The position numbers and the translations under genes are program-made. This document shows, piece by piece, positions 33,526 to 44,023 of a stretch of 64,000 nucleotides of DNA. Source of the DNA: Pseudooceanicola nanhaiensis DSM 18065. GTDB lineage: Bacteria > Pseudomonadota > Alphaproteobacteria > Rhodobacterales > Rhodobacteraceae. Within the stretch, counting starts at the first letter, position 1. Every line of letters starts with the position of its first letter. Below the pieces are notes generated by a model. The model saw only the letters and a list, made by a program, of their open reading frames with translations. It searched no databases and had not been told where the DNA came from. Location: positions 1,148,288 to 1,212,287 of the forward strand of contig NZ_JHZF01000011.1 of assembly GCF_000688295.1 (NCBI RefSeq), written 5' to 3'.

Positions 33526-34530
33526 ATGAAATTTGCGGGTCCGCTCCGGGCTGCGCTCTGCGTGGCCCTCGCCCTGATGCCGGTCCATGCGCCGGCCCAG
33601 AACCCGTTCCACGGGAAAGCCTGGCCGAAGACCGATTTCACGGCCTTCCTCGTCGATCCGCTGGAATTCGAGCCCGGCGGCCCGAACAAGGACGGCATCC
33701 CCGCGATCGACTTCCCCCGGATGCACCCCGCGGCGGAGGAGCACAGCCTCGATCCCCGCGAACCCGTCATCTCGGTCAAGATCGAGGGCCAGCTCACGCG
33801 GGGCTACCCGCTGCGCTACCTGCTCTGGCACGAGGTGGTCAACGATACCGTCGGCCACACGGACATCGCCGTGACCTATTCCGTGCTGGTCGATTCCGCG
33901 GTGGTCTACGACCGGCGGGACGCGGAGGGAAATGCCATGGTCTTCGGGGTCTCGGGGCTTCTGCGCTTCTCGAACAGCGTGCTCTTCGACCGCGGCACCG
34001 AGAGCTGGTGGCAGCAGACCACCGGCCGCGCCATCGTCGGCAGCCATGCCGGAGAGCGGCTCACCCCCCTGCCCGCCCGCGTCGAAAGCTGGGACGTGTT
34101 CCGGCTGCACCATCCGGACGGGCTGGTGATGATGCGCCCGGAATGGGAACGCGCCTACGGCACCACCCCCTTCGTGGGCTATGACAGCGCGCCCGTCCCT
34201 GCCCGCTATGCCGGGCCACTTCCGCCGAAGGGCATCGCGCCGCTCGAACGGGTGCTCCGGGTCGGCAGTCATGCCTGGCAACTGTCGCGCCTGATGAGCG
34301 AAGGGCGGATCACCGAGGCGGGGCTGGTCCTGACCTGGACACCCGGCATGGCCTCGACCCACGACGCGGCGGACATCGCGCGGGCGCGGGACATCGGCAT
34401 GGTGCGGGTGCGCGACGCCGTCGGGCGGGACCTGCCCCATGACGTCATCTTCGCCTTCTGCTTCGCGGCCTTCTGGCCCGACGGCAGATGGATGCTCGGG
34501 GGATGCGGCGCCGCCGGGCTGCCGTGCTAG
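33526..34530 (+). CDS. exported DUF3179 domain-containing protein
   Basis: 334 residues with a signal peptide (KFAGPLRAALCVALALMPVHAPA). The mature part follows the DUF3179 pattern: DGIPAIDFPRM, EPVISVKIEGQLTRGYPLRYLLWHEVVNDTVG, DIAVTY, GVSGLLRFSNSVLFDRGTESWWQQTTGRAIVG and LPARVESWDVFRLHHPDG. Most members have a TYCPLC cysteine pair after the TY; here it is TYSVLV, so both cysteines are lost. Function of the family is not established. Transcribed alone after the cyclophilin terminator. Confidence 0.85.
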   Translation: MKFAGPLRAALCVALALMPVHAPAQNPFHGKAWPKTDFTAFLVDPLEFEPGGPNKDGIPAIDFPRMHPAAEEHSLDPREPVISVKIEGQLTRGYPLRYLLWHEVVNDTVGHTDIAVTYSVLVDSAVVYDRRDAEGNAMVFGVSGLLRFSNSVLFDRGTESWWQQTTGRAIVGSHAGERLTPLPARVESWDVFRLHHPDGLVMMRPEWERAYGTTPFVGYDSAPVPARYAGPLPPKGIAPLERVLRVGSHAWQLSRLMSEGRITEAGLVLTWTPGMASTHDAADIARARDIGMVRVRDAVGRDLPHDVIFAFCFAAFWPDGRWMLGGCGAAGLPC

Positions 34531-34537
34531 CCGCGGC

Positions 34538-34948
34538 TCACGCCGCCGCCGCGGCGGTCTCGCGGATGCGGCCGATCATCGCCCTCAGCCCGTTCGAGCG
34601 CTGCGCCGAGAGGTGATCCTGCAGGCTCAGCCGCGCCAGCTCGCCCCCCGCATCGACCTTGGGCACCTCGGCCACCGGCAGGCCGTTGTAGAGCGCGCGC
34701 AGCACCGCGATCAGCCCGCGCACGATCAGCGCGTCGCTGTCGCCGTCGAAGCGGAAGCGCCCGTCCTCGACCACCGGATGCAGCCAGACCTGGCTCGCGC
34801 AGCCCTCGACCTTCGTCGCGGGCGTCCTGAGCGCGTCGTCGAGCGGGTCCATCGCCTTGCCCATGTCGATGACGTGCCGGTAGCGGTCTTCCCAATCGTC
34901 GAGGAATTCGAAATCCGCGACGATGTCCTCGAATGCGTCCTGCGCCAT
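34538..34948 (-). CDS. sufE: SufE family sulfur acceptor protein
   Basis: 136 residues. SufE takes persulfide sulfur from the cysteine desulfurase SufS on one cysteine and passes it to the SUF scaffold for Fe-S cluster building. The acceptor Cys50 is in the conserved VEGCASQVWL, preceded by DWEDRYRHVIDMGKAM. Length is normal. ATG at 34948 was chosen at the family start (AQDAFEDIVADFEFLDDW). No other suf gene is adjacent. Divergent from the lipoprotein gene, sharing a 137-base region with a 20-base palindrome. Confidence 0.93.
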   Translation of the reverse strand: MAQDAFEDIVADFEFLDDWEDRYRHVIDMGKAMDPLDDALRTPATKVEGCASQVWLHPVVEDGRFRFDGDSDALIVRGLIAVLRALYNGLPVAEVPKVDAGGELARLSLQDHLSAQRSNGLRAMIGRIRETAAAAA

Positions 34949-35038
34949 ATCCGTCTCTCCTGCTTGGCCCTGACCTAAGCGGCACACCCGCCAAGATCCA
35001 GACCTCGCGACCCCAGCAAGCGGCTTTTCAACGCGCGG

Positions 35039-35058
35039 CCGATGGGTTAACCCATCGG
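35039..35058. promoter_or_regulatory. perfect 20-base palindrome between sufE and lipoprotein gene
   Basis: CCGATGGGTTAACCCATCGG is a perfect inverted repeat centred on TTAA, 28 bases before the lipoprotein start and 91 bases before the divergent sufE start. A dimeric regulator site is plausible; no known consensus was matched. Confidence 0.5.
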
Positions 35059-35085
35059 GACGCGACGTTGCAAAGGCCCGACCAG

Positions 35086-35571
35086 ATGCGCAAGACCATC
35101 GCCCTCATGCTGATCTCGACCCTCGTCCTCGGCGGCTGCGGCGGGGTCCGTTCCTGGTTCGGCGGCGGCCGCGAGGTCCAGACCGCGGAGCCCGGCAACC
35201 CGCTGATCCCCACCTCGAGCGGCATGATGAGCCTGAACGCGGCCCGCGCCGTCTATCGCGGCAACCCGGTCGGGCAGATCACCGCGCTGAACGTGGAGCG
35301 GATCCCCGGCGGCGCCATCATCCGGGTCGAGGCCGTGGCCGACCGGCAGGGTCCCTTCAACGTGCGCATGGTGCCCGCAACGCCGGCCGACACGCCGCAG
35401 AACGGGGTCCTCGCCTACACGCTGGCCGCGGAACTGCCGCGCCGGTCGCCCGTGGGCACGCCGGCCACCCGCCGCATCGTCGCGGCGCATTACGTGGCGG
35501 ACGACGCGCTGGCCGGCACCAGCGAGATCCGCGTCTCGGGCGCGCGCAACGCGCTCAGCTCGCGCCGCTGA
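35086..35571 (+). CDS. predicted lipoprotein, 161 residues
   Basis: The N-terminus RKTIALMLISTLVLGGC is a lipoprotein signal with lipobox LGGC; the mature protein starts at Cys18. The mature part has two moderately conserved-looking strands (VGQITALNVERIPGGAIIRVEAVADRQGPFNV) and may be an outer-membrane-anchored domain. I do not recognise the family. It converges with rnd, with only three bases between stops. Possible control by the palindrome just upstream. Confidence 0.75.
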   Translation: MRKTIALMLISTLVLGGCGGVRSWFGGGREVQTAEPGNPLIPTSSGMMSLNAARAVYRGNPVGQITALNVERIPGGAIIRVEAVADRQGPFNVRMVPATPADTPQNGVLAYTLAAELPRRSPVGTPATRRIVAAHYVADDALAGTSEIRVSGARNALSSRR

Positions 35572-35574
35572 GCC

Positions 35575-36732
35575 TCAGAGCTCGATGATCTGAACCTGGG
35601 CGCCCTTCGCGGCGAGACCGACCTTGCCGTCGCAGAGCTTCAGCGCGTCCTCGCCGAAGACCTCCCTCCGCCAGCCCTTGAGAGCCGGAAGATCGCGCAT
35701 GCCCGCGGCGATGGCGTCCAGGTCCGAGGTCGGCGCGATCAGCCGCGCGGCAACGCCCGCACCGTCGCTCTTGGCCTTCAGCAGCACGCGCAGCAGATCC
35801 GCGAGCGCCGGGTTCACCTGCATCTTCTCGCGGCTGTTGTCGACCTCGGGGTAATCCTCGGGCTTGCACGCGATGCCCGCCTCGACGGCCGCGATGATGC
35901 CGTCCGCGATCTCGCCCTTGCGGGCCTCGCGCAGCAGCAGCCGCGACCGGCCGAGGTCCTTGAGGTTCGTGGGCTTGGTCGAGGCCAGCTCGACCAGCGC
36001 GTCGTCCTTCATCACCCGGTTGCGCGGGATGTTGCGGGTCTGGGCATAGCTCTCGCGGAAGCGCGCCAGCTCGCGCAGGACGGCAAGGAACTTGCCCGAA
36101 TTGGTGCGCGTGCGGATGCGCTGCCAGGCGTCCTCGGGGCGGACGGTGTAGGTCTCGGGATTGGTGAGGATCTCCATCTCCTCGGCCACCCATTTCTCGC
36201 GCTTCTGCTTGCGGATCTGCTTGTCGAGATATTCGTAGATCTCGCGCAGGTGCGTGACGTCGGCCAGCGCGTATTTCTTCTGCGCGTCGCTCAGCGGGCG
36301 CCGGGACCAGTCGGTGAAGCGCGAGGACTTGTCGAGCTGCTCGCGCGCGATCCGCTTGACCAGCGTCTCGTAGCCCACCTGTTCGCCGAAACCGCAGACC
36401 ATCGCCGCGACCTGGGTGTCGAAGAGCGGCTCGGGGATGACCCCTGCGTCGACCTGGAAGATCTCGAGATCCTGACGCGCGGCGTGGAAGACCTTCACCA
36501 CCGAGGTATCGCGGAAGAGCGTGTAGAGCGGGTCCAGCGACAGCTCCTCGGACAGCGGATCGACAAGGACCGCATCCGCGTCGCCCTCGCCCGGAAGCGC
36601 GAGCTGCACGAGGCAGAGCTGGGAATAATAGGTCCGTTCGCGCAGGAACTCGGTATCGACGGTGACGTAATCGCAATCCGAGGCGCGGGCGCAGAATGCG
36701 GCCAGGTCCTCGGTGGTGGTGATGGTTTTCAT
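35575..36732 (-). CDS. rnd: ribonuclease D
   Basis: 385 residues. A 3'-5' exoribonuclease of the DEDD family that trims tRNA and other small RNA precursors. The first exonuclease motif YVTVDTEFLRE has Asp26 and Glu28; KVFHAARQDLEIF gives the second (Asp), and the YALADVTHLREIYEYL segment the third (Tyr and Asp). A following HRDC domain lies near 205-285. Length is typical of alphaproteobacterial RNase D. The frame is open far upstream, but ATG at 36732 matches the family start. Confidence 0.94.
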   Translation of the reverse strand: MKTITTTEDLAAFCARASDCDYVTVDTEFLRERTYYSQLCLVQLALPGEGDADAVLVDPLSEELSLDPLYTLFRDTSVVKVFHAARQDLEIFQVDAGVIPEPLFDTQVAAMVCGFGEQVGYETLVKRIAREQLDKSSRFTDWSRRPLSDAQKKYALADVTHLREIYEYLDKQIRKQKREKWVAEEMEILTNPETYTVRPEDAWQRIRTRTNSGKFLAVLRELARFRESYAQTRNIPRNRVMKDDALVELASTKPTNLKDLGRSRLLLREARKGEIADGIIAAVEAGIACKPEDYPEVDNSREKMQVNPALADLLRVLLKAKSDGAGVAARLIAPTSDLDAIAAGMRDLPALKGWRREVFGEDALKLCDGKVGLAAKGAQVQIIEL

Positions 36733-36820
36733 CTGTCCCCGTTGTTGTTGTTTTCCCGCGCGGGCGTCCGGCGGGTATAGCCGAACGCGCGCGCCATGGA
36801 AAGCGAGCCCGGCGCGGCTG

Positions 36821-37410
36821 TCAAGGCAGCAGCACCGGCGTGCGGTCCCCGGCCGCGAAGCGACGCAGCACCGCGGGGTAGAGCCGGTGCTCCTCGACGA
36901 GGACCCGGGCGGCCAGCGTCTCGGGCGTGTCGCCCGGCAGGATCGGCACCCGCGCCTGCCCGAGAAGCGGGCCGTCGTCCAGCTCGGCGGTGACCTCGTG
37001 CACGGTGCAGCCCGCCTCGGTCTCGCCCGCCTCCAGCGCGCGGGCATGGGTGTGGAGCCCGCGGTACTTGGGCAGGAGCGAGGGGTGGATGTTCAGCATC
37101 CGGCCCTGCCAGCGGCGGGTGAAGCCCTCGGTCAGGACGCGCATGAAACCGGCAAGGCAGATGATGTCGGGCTGCGCCGCGGCGAGCGGTTCGGACAGCG
37201 CCGCCTCGAAGGCCGCGCGGTCGCCCTTGAAGGGCTTGTGGCTGACAGCGGCCGTGGGCACGCCCATCTCGGCGGCGCGCCTGAGGCCCCCCGCCTCCGG
37301 GTCGTTCGACAGCACCAGCACCGGCCGCGCCGGGTGATCGCCGGTCATGCTCTCGACCAGGCGGACCATGTTCGACCCGCCGCCCGAGACCAGGATCGCC
37401 ACCCGTTGCG

Positions 37411-37414
<4 letters not shown>
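36821..37414 (-). CDS. purN: phosphoribosylglycinamide formyltransferase
   Basis: 197 residues. Third step of purine synthesis: formyl transfer from 10-formyl-THF to GAR. Motifs: [12 protein letters not shown] at the start, then the active site [18 protein letters not shown] with the catalytic Asn and His, and the Asp of [13 protein letters not shown]. Starts with GTG that shares its last two bases with the purM stop (GTGA overlap), so it is translationally coupled to purM. Confidence 0.95.
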
Positions 37415-38445
<1,031 letters not shown>

Positions 38446-38747
38446 ATCCCGCCCTCCGGTGGTCTCCGGGGTCCGATACGGCAGGACGCGCGCGGAGTCC
38501 ACGGGGGCGTTCGGGGCGGCGGGGCGATAAGGCCGGGATGGTGCGGGTTCGGGCATCCGAAGCGCCCGATCTCCGCACCGCCGCAGGCCGGGCCTGCCGC
38601 CCTGGGCGGATCGGGGGGACATCGGAACCGCGCCGCCTCCGACCCGGTGGCAGATAGGCGCGCAACGCTTCCCCGCCCCCGCCACCGCTGATGCGCGGAA
38701 CCGGTTCGCGTGCTATGCTCCGCCGGGCTCGTTCGGAGGAGGCGTGC
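38446..38747. other. intergenic region between purM and the Asp-box gene
   Basis: 302 bases of very GC-rich DNA holding the divergent promoters of purMN and the propeller gene. No RNA gene, riboswitch or clear operator was seen. A GGCCGGGCCTGCCGCCC stretch at 38587 partly resembles the family 2 repeats but lacks their second arm. Confidence 0.4.
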
Positions 38748-39896
38748 ATGGCCGAAGGCGTGAAACTGCTCGTGGGCACGACCAAGGGCCTCTTCATCGT
38801 CGAGGGCGATCCCGGCCGGGAAAGCTGGAAGGTGAAGGGCCCCCATTGCGACGGCTGGCCGATCAACCACGCGATCGGCACCGGCGACTCGCTCTGGGCG
38901 GGCGGCGGCGGCGAATGGTCGGGCGCCGGGGTCTGGCGCTCCACCGACGGCGGCGAGAGCTGGGAGCTCACCCGGCTCACCCGGGGCTCGATGGACGAAT
39001 GGGCCGCCAACGACCCGGACTTCGCCAAGATGATCGGCTGGACCGACACGCCCCTGCCCCATGGCACGGCGTTTTCGCAGATCTGGTCGCTCGCCCATGC
39101 CCATGGCCGCCTCTACGCCGGGACGAAGCCCGCGCAGCTTCTGGTCAGCACCGACGGCGGCGAGATCTGGGACAAGGTCGAGGGGCTGACCGACCATCCC
39201 TCTGCCGCCGAATGGCAGGGCGGCGGGGCGGGGCTCGTCCTGCACACGATCCTGGCCGATCCCGACGACCCGCGGAAGCTCTGGGTCGGCATCTCGGCCG
39301 CGGGCGTCTTCGCCACCGAGGACGGCGGCGCGACATGGGTGCGGCGTAACCGGCTCTCCAACGCCGATTGCGGACACCACGACCACCCGGCGGCTCCGCG
39401 CGACGGCGAGATCGGCCATTGCGTGCACAACATGAAGCGCGCGCCGGGCGACGGTGAGACCATCTATCAGCAGAACCACCACGGCGTCTGGCGCTCCTCC
39501 GACGGCGGCCGGAGCTGGGACGACATATCCGCCGGCCTGCCCTCGACCTTCGGCTTCCCGATCCATGTCCACCCGCGCGATCCCGCCACGATCTGGACCC
39601 TGCCGCTGAACGGCGACAGCCAGGGGCGCTATCCGCCCGACGCGAAGGCCGCAGTGTGGAAATCCACCGACGCGGGCACGACATGGGCGGACAAGCGCGC
39701 GGGCCTGCCGCAGGAGGCGTGCTTCTTCACGGTGCTCCGGCAGGCGATGGCCGGGGACCGGCTGGAGCCGGCCGGGGTCTATTTCGGCACGAACTCCGGC
39801 TCTGTCTTCGCCTCGCGCGACGCGGGCGAGACCTGGAGCGAGGTCGCGCGGCACCTGCCCACGGTGCTGGGCGTCGAGGTGGTGGAGAGCGCCTGA
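38748..39896 (+). CDS. Asp-box (BNR) beta-propeller protein
   Basis: 382 residues, soluble, no signal peptide. Six Asp-box repeats of the S-x-D-x-G-x-x-W type are seen: WRSTDGGESW (63-72), VSTDGGEIW, ATEDGGATW, RSSDGGRSW, KSTDAGTTW and SRDAGETW, spaced as blades of a six-bladed propeller like sialidases and photosynthesis-stability (YCF48-like) proteins. It lacks the sialidase arginine triad, so sialidase activity is not supported. ATG at 38748 has GGAGGAGG upstream. Function unknown; it may bind a ligand. Confidence 0.75.
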   Translation: MAEGVKLLVGTTKGLFIVEGDPGRESWKVKGPHCDGWPINHAIGTGDSLWAGGGGEWSGAGVWRSTDGGESWELTRLTRGSMDEWAANDPDFAKMIGWTDTPLPHGTAFSQIWSLAHAHGRLYAGTKPAQLLVSTDGGEIWDKVEGLTDHPSAAEWQGGGAGLVLHTILADPDDPRKLWVGISAAGVFATEDGGATWVRRNRLSNADCGHHDHPAAPRDGEIGHCVHNMKRAPGDGETIYQQNHHGVWRSSDGGRSWDDISAGLPSTFGFPIHVHPRDPATIWTLPLNGDSQGRYPPDAKAAVWKSTDAGTTWADKRAGLPQEACFFTVLRQAMAGDRLEPAGVYFGTNSGSVFASRDAGETWSEVARHLPTVLGVEVVESA

Positions 39897-40105
39897 TCGG
39901 GGCCGCGCCCGAAGGGATGAGACGGCCGACGCGGGGCGCGGAGCGCGTTGGAGCCGCGGAGGCGCGAACGACGGCGCGGCAGGCCTCTCCCTCCGATTGC
40001 GGTCATCATCCGGTTCGGCCGGATGATCTCCGACGCCGGGGGGCCGCGAAACATGCAAGGAGGCCGGTCACCCCTGGTGGGACGCCCCCGCCCCGCCGCC
40101 CCTCC

Positions 40106-40954
40106 CTAGGCCGGCACCAGCCGGTATCCCTGCGCCATGCGCTCGACCTTCCGGAGCCCCGGACCCCGGACATGCGGCCCGGTCACGGTGATCCCGTCGG
40201 TCGCCACCCGGTCGAATATCCGGCGGCGCGAGGCGCGCGCCATGTCGGGGTCGATGTCGAAGAGGACGCCCCAATCGGGCTCGGCCATCTGGAAGGTCTC
40301 GCAATGGATCGTGTCGCCCCAGATCAGCAGCTCCTCCCCGCCCGAGGACACATGCACCCCGGAATGACCCGGCGTGTGCCCCGGCAGCGGCACGAGGCCG
40401 ACGCCCGGGAGCACCTCGGCCTCGCCCGCGACGTCCCGGCGCCTCTCGGCATAGGGCGTGACCGCGCATTTCGAGAAGAGGAACGAGTCGAGCGCCCGCC
40501 TGCGGCCCTGCAGCCGCGCCTCGACCTCGGGGCTGGTGAAATGGTCCCACTCGCCCGCACCCGAGACGAGTTCGGCATTGGCGAAGACGGCCCGGCCCTC
40601 CGCATCGACGATCCCGCCCACGTGGTCGATGTGTAGATGCGTCATGACCAGGTGCGTGACCTCCTCGGGCGCAACCCCGGCCTCGGCGAGCGCGGCCGGA
40701 AATGCCCCGGTCGTCGGCGCATGGCCGGGCGGGCTGCCCGCATCGACCACGGCCGTGAAGCCACGGCCCCGCAGGAGGAAACCGCGGATCGGGATCAGCG
40801 ACTGCGCGCCGTCGTAGGCCACCCCGGCCTGCGCCGCCGCCGCGCGGGCGCGGTCCATGTCGTGATCCGGAAACAGGGTGTTCGGCGCGTGCTGGAAGCC
40901 GTCCTCCAGCACGGTCACCTCGATGTCTCCGATCCGGTGGCGTTCGATGGTCAT
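40106..40954 (-). CDS. MBL-fold metallo-hydrolase
   Basis: 282 residues of the metallo-beta-lactamase fold. The zinc motif THLHIDHVGG gives His106, His108, Asp110 and His111; further ligands are in LPGHTPGHSG (His) and IWGDTIH (Asp). It hydrolyses an ester, thioester or lactone of unknown identity. The layout is close to the AHL-lactonase/quinolone-type MBL group, but this type is too broad to assign. Given the AHL synthase in the same window a lactonase role is possible though unproven. Confidence 0.82.
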   Translation of the reverse strand: MTIERHRIGDIEVTVLEDGFQHAPNTLFPDHDMDRARAAAAQAGVAYDGAQSLIPIRGFLLRGRGFTAVVDAGSPPGHAPTTGAFPAALAEAGVAPEEVTHLVMTHLHIDHVGGIVDAEGRAVFANAELVSGAGEWDHFTSPEVEARLQGRRRALDSFLFSKCAVTPYAERRRDVAGEAEVLPGVGLVPLPGHTPGHSGVHVSSGGEELLIWGDTIHCETFQMAEPDWGVLFDIDPDMARASRRRIFDRVATDGITVTGPHVRGPGLRKVERMAQGYRLVPA

Positions 40955-41060
40955 GGCCTGCTCCCTGCTGATGCCGGGACACAGAACCACCCCGCGACCG
41001 CCGCGGCAAGGCGCCGAGGATTGACCGCCGCGTGGCGCGCGCCTATTGCAGCCTTGTGGC

Positions 41061-41136
41061 GGGCCTGTAGCTCAACGGTTAGAGCAGAGCGCTCATAACG
41101 CTTTGGTTGGGGGTTCGAATCCCTCCGGGCCTACCA
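41061..41136 (+). tRNA. tRNA with anticodon CAT, probably tRNA-Ile2 (lysidine type)
   Basis: 76-base cloverleaf with CCA. Anticodon CAT in loop CTCATAA. D-arm AACGGTTAGAGC and variable region GGTTG resemble the minor isoleucine tRNA whose C34 is changed to lysidine, rather than elongator or initiator Met (no C1-A72 type end or GGG/CCC anticodon stem). The acceptor begins with a G-U pair. Elongator Met remains possible. Confidence 0.8.
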
Positions 41137-41384
41137 TCGCCGCCGGGCCATCCGTCGGACCGCGCCGATTGTGCGTCCTTCCAAAGCATCATCCCCTCCG
41201 CGATCTCGGTGCCCGGGACCATCTGCGTCGTGGTCGGGAACTCCTTGCCTCTCCCGCGACGCGCGGGGCGCAGGCGCCCCGGGACTGCCGCCGAGATCAA
41301 GGCAACCGGTCCGGCCCCCGGCCCGGCTGGTCGCCTCCCCCGCCCGGCGCCGCTTCCGCGTCACGTCCCGGACCCTGCCCGCCC

Positions 41385-42680
<1,296 letters not shown>

Positions 42681-42721
42681 GGGCTAAGCCTACGCGGGCA
42701 CCCCACAGGAAGGAAGCCGCC

Positions 42722-43639
42722 ATGGACGCGCCCGACGATTTCGACCCGAAACCCGGCCAGGCCGAGCCGGTCGCCCCCGGCATCCGTCGGGTGCTCTGCA
42801 ACAACCCCTCGGCCTTCACCTACCGCGGCACGAACACCTACCTGCTGGGCGCCGGCGGCGGCGTGGCGGTGATCGACCCCGGCCCCGAGGACCGCGCGCA
42901 TCTCGAGGCGATTCTCGCCGCGCTCGGCCCCGGCGAACACGTCAGCCACATCCTCGTCACCCATGCGCACCGTGACCATTCGCCTCTCGCCGGACCGCTC
43001 GCCGCCGAGACCGGCGCGAAGGTCTGGGCCTATGGCGACGCCACCGCCGGACAGTCCGAGGTCATGCGCCGTCTCGCCGCCAGCGGCGCCATGGGCGGCG
43101 GCGAAGGAGCCGACCAGGGGTTCGTGCCCGACGAGATCGTCCCCGACGGCGGCACGATCTCGGGCGACGGCTGGTCCGTCACCGGCCTCTGGACCCCGGG
43201 CCATTTCGGCAACCACATGGCCTTCGATGCGCAGGGCGAGGTCTTCTCGGGCGATCTGGTCATGGGCTGGTCCACCTCCATCGTCTCGCCCCCGGACGGA
43301 GACCTGACGGATTTCATGGCGTCCTGCGAACGGCTCGCCGCCCGCGCGCCCGCCCGGCTCTGGCCCGGCCATGGCGCCGCCATCGAGGCGCCCGCCGACC
43401 GGATCACCTGGCTGCTCGGACACCGCCGGACCCGCGAGGCCGCCATCCTCGAGGCGCTGTCCGAAGGCCCCGCCGACGCCGCGACCCTGGCCGACCGGAT
43501 CTACACCGACATCCCGCGCGCCCTTCTGCCGGCCGCGACCCGCAACGTCCTCGCCCACCTCGTTGATCTGATGGGAAAATCCCGCGTGGCCCCGCAGACG
43601 GAGCTCTCCGCGGAGACGGTTTTCGCCATCACCGGATGA
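42722..43639 (+). CDS. MBL-fold metallo-hydrolase (LACTB2-like)
   Basis: 305 residues. The metal motif THAHRDHSPLAG has His81, His83, Asp85 and His86; further segments LWTPGHFGNHMAF and FSGDLVMGWSTSIVSPPDGDLTDFM match the LACTB2/RNase-like subgroup, with a C-terminal winged-helix-like part (TREAAILEALSEG). Human LACTB2 is an endoribonuclease; bacterial members are uncharacterised. ATG at 42722 follows AGGAAGGAA. Confidence 0.85.
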   Translation: MDAPDDFDPKPGQAEPVAPGIRRVLCNNPSAFTYRGTNTYLLGAGGGVAVIDPGPEDRAHLEAILAALGPGEHVSHILVTHAHRDHSPLAGPLAAETGAKVWAYGDATAGQSEVMRRLAASGAMGGGEGADQGFVPDEIVPDGGTISGDGWSVTGLWTPGHFGNHMAFDAQGEVFSGDLVMGWSTSIVSPPDGDLTDFMASCERLAARAPARLWPGHGAAIEAPADRITWLLGHRRTREAAILEALSEGPADAATLADRIYTDIPRALLPAATRNVLAHLVDLMGKSRVAPQTELSAETVFAITG

Positions 43640-43715
43640 CCCTGCGGAAAAACCCGAAAATCTCTCCCTTTCGCCCTTGCCGAGGATTCAGGGTGTTGCT
43701 ATACGGGCGCCCAGT

Positions 43716-43790
43716 TCCGGCGTAGCTCAGCGGTAGAGCAGTTGACTGTTAATCAATTGGTCGTAGGTTCGATCCCTACCGCCGGAGCCA
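43716..43790 (+). tRNA. tRNA-Asn(GTT)
   Basis: 75-base cloverleaf with CCA. Acceptor TCCGGCG/CGCCGGA, anticodon GTT in loop CTGTTAA. Confidence 0.97.
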
Positions 43791-43820
43791 ACACAAAGCC
43801 AACGTGTTGATACTGAATGA

Positions 43821-43846
43821 AAAGGCGACCCGTCCGGGTCGCCTTT
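43821..43846 (+). terminator. intrinsic terminator after tRNA-Asn
   Basis: Perfect arms AAAGGCGACCC (43821-43831) and GGGTCGCCTTT (43836-43846) with a four-base loop, ending in TTT; 30 bases after the tRNA CCA. Confidence 0.8.
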
Positions 43847-44023
43847 CGCGTTTCCGGCGGCCTTGCACGGTTCTGTCCCCACCCTTTCATCGCACGCGCC
43901 CTCCAGCGGTACGGCACTCACGACCCGTCGCACGCGGCCGCCCGACTGTCCTCGGCCGGAAGACGCCGGGCCGGCGGCGATCGGCGCTTCAAAGCGCCGT
44001 GCGGCTCGGTTAGTGCTGGGCCC

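Noticed and set aside
38577-38612. Possible fourth copy of the palindromic family 2 repeat
   Set aside because: Only one arm and a short core match; the second arm and flanking box are missing.
41061-41136. Calling the anticodon-CAT tRNA an initiator Met tRNA
   Set aside because: It lacks the unpaired first acceptor pair and the three G-C pairs in the anticodon stem that mark initiators.
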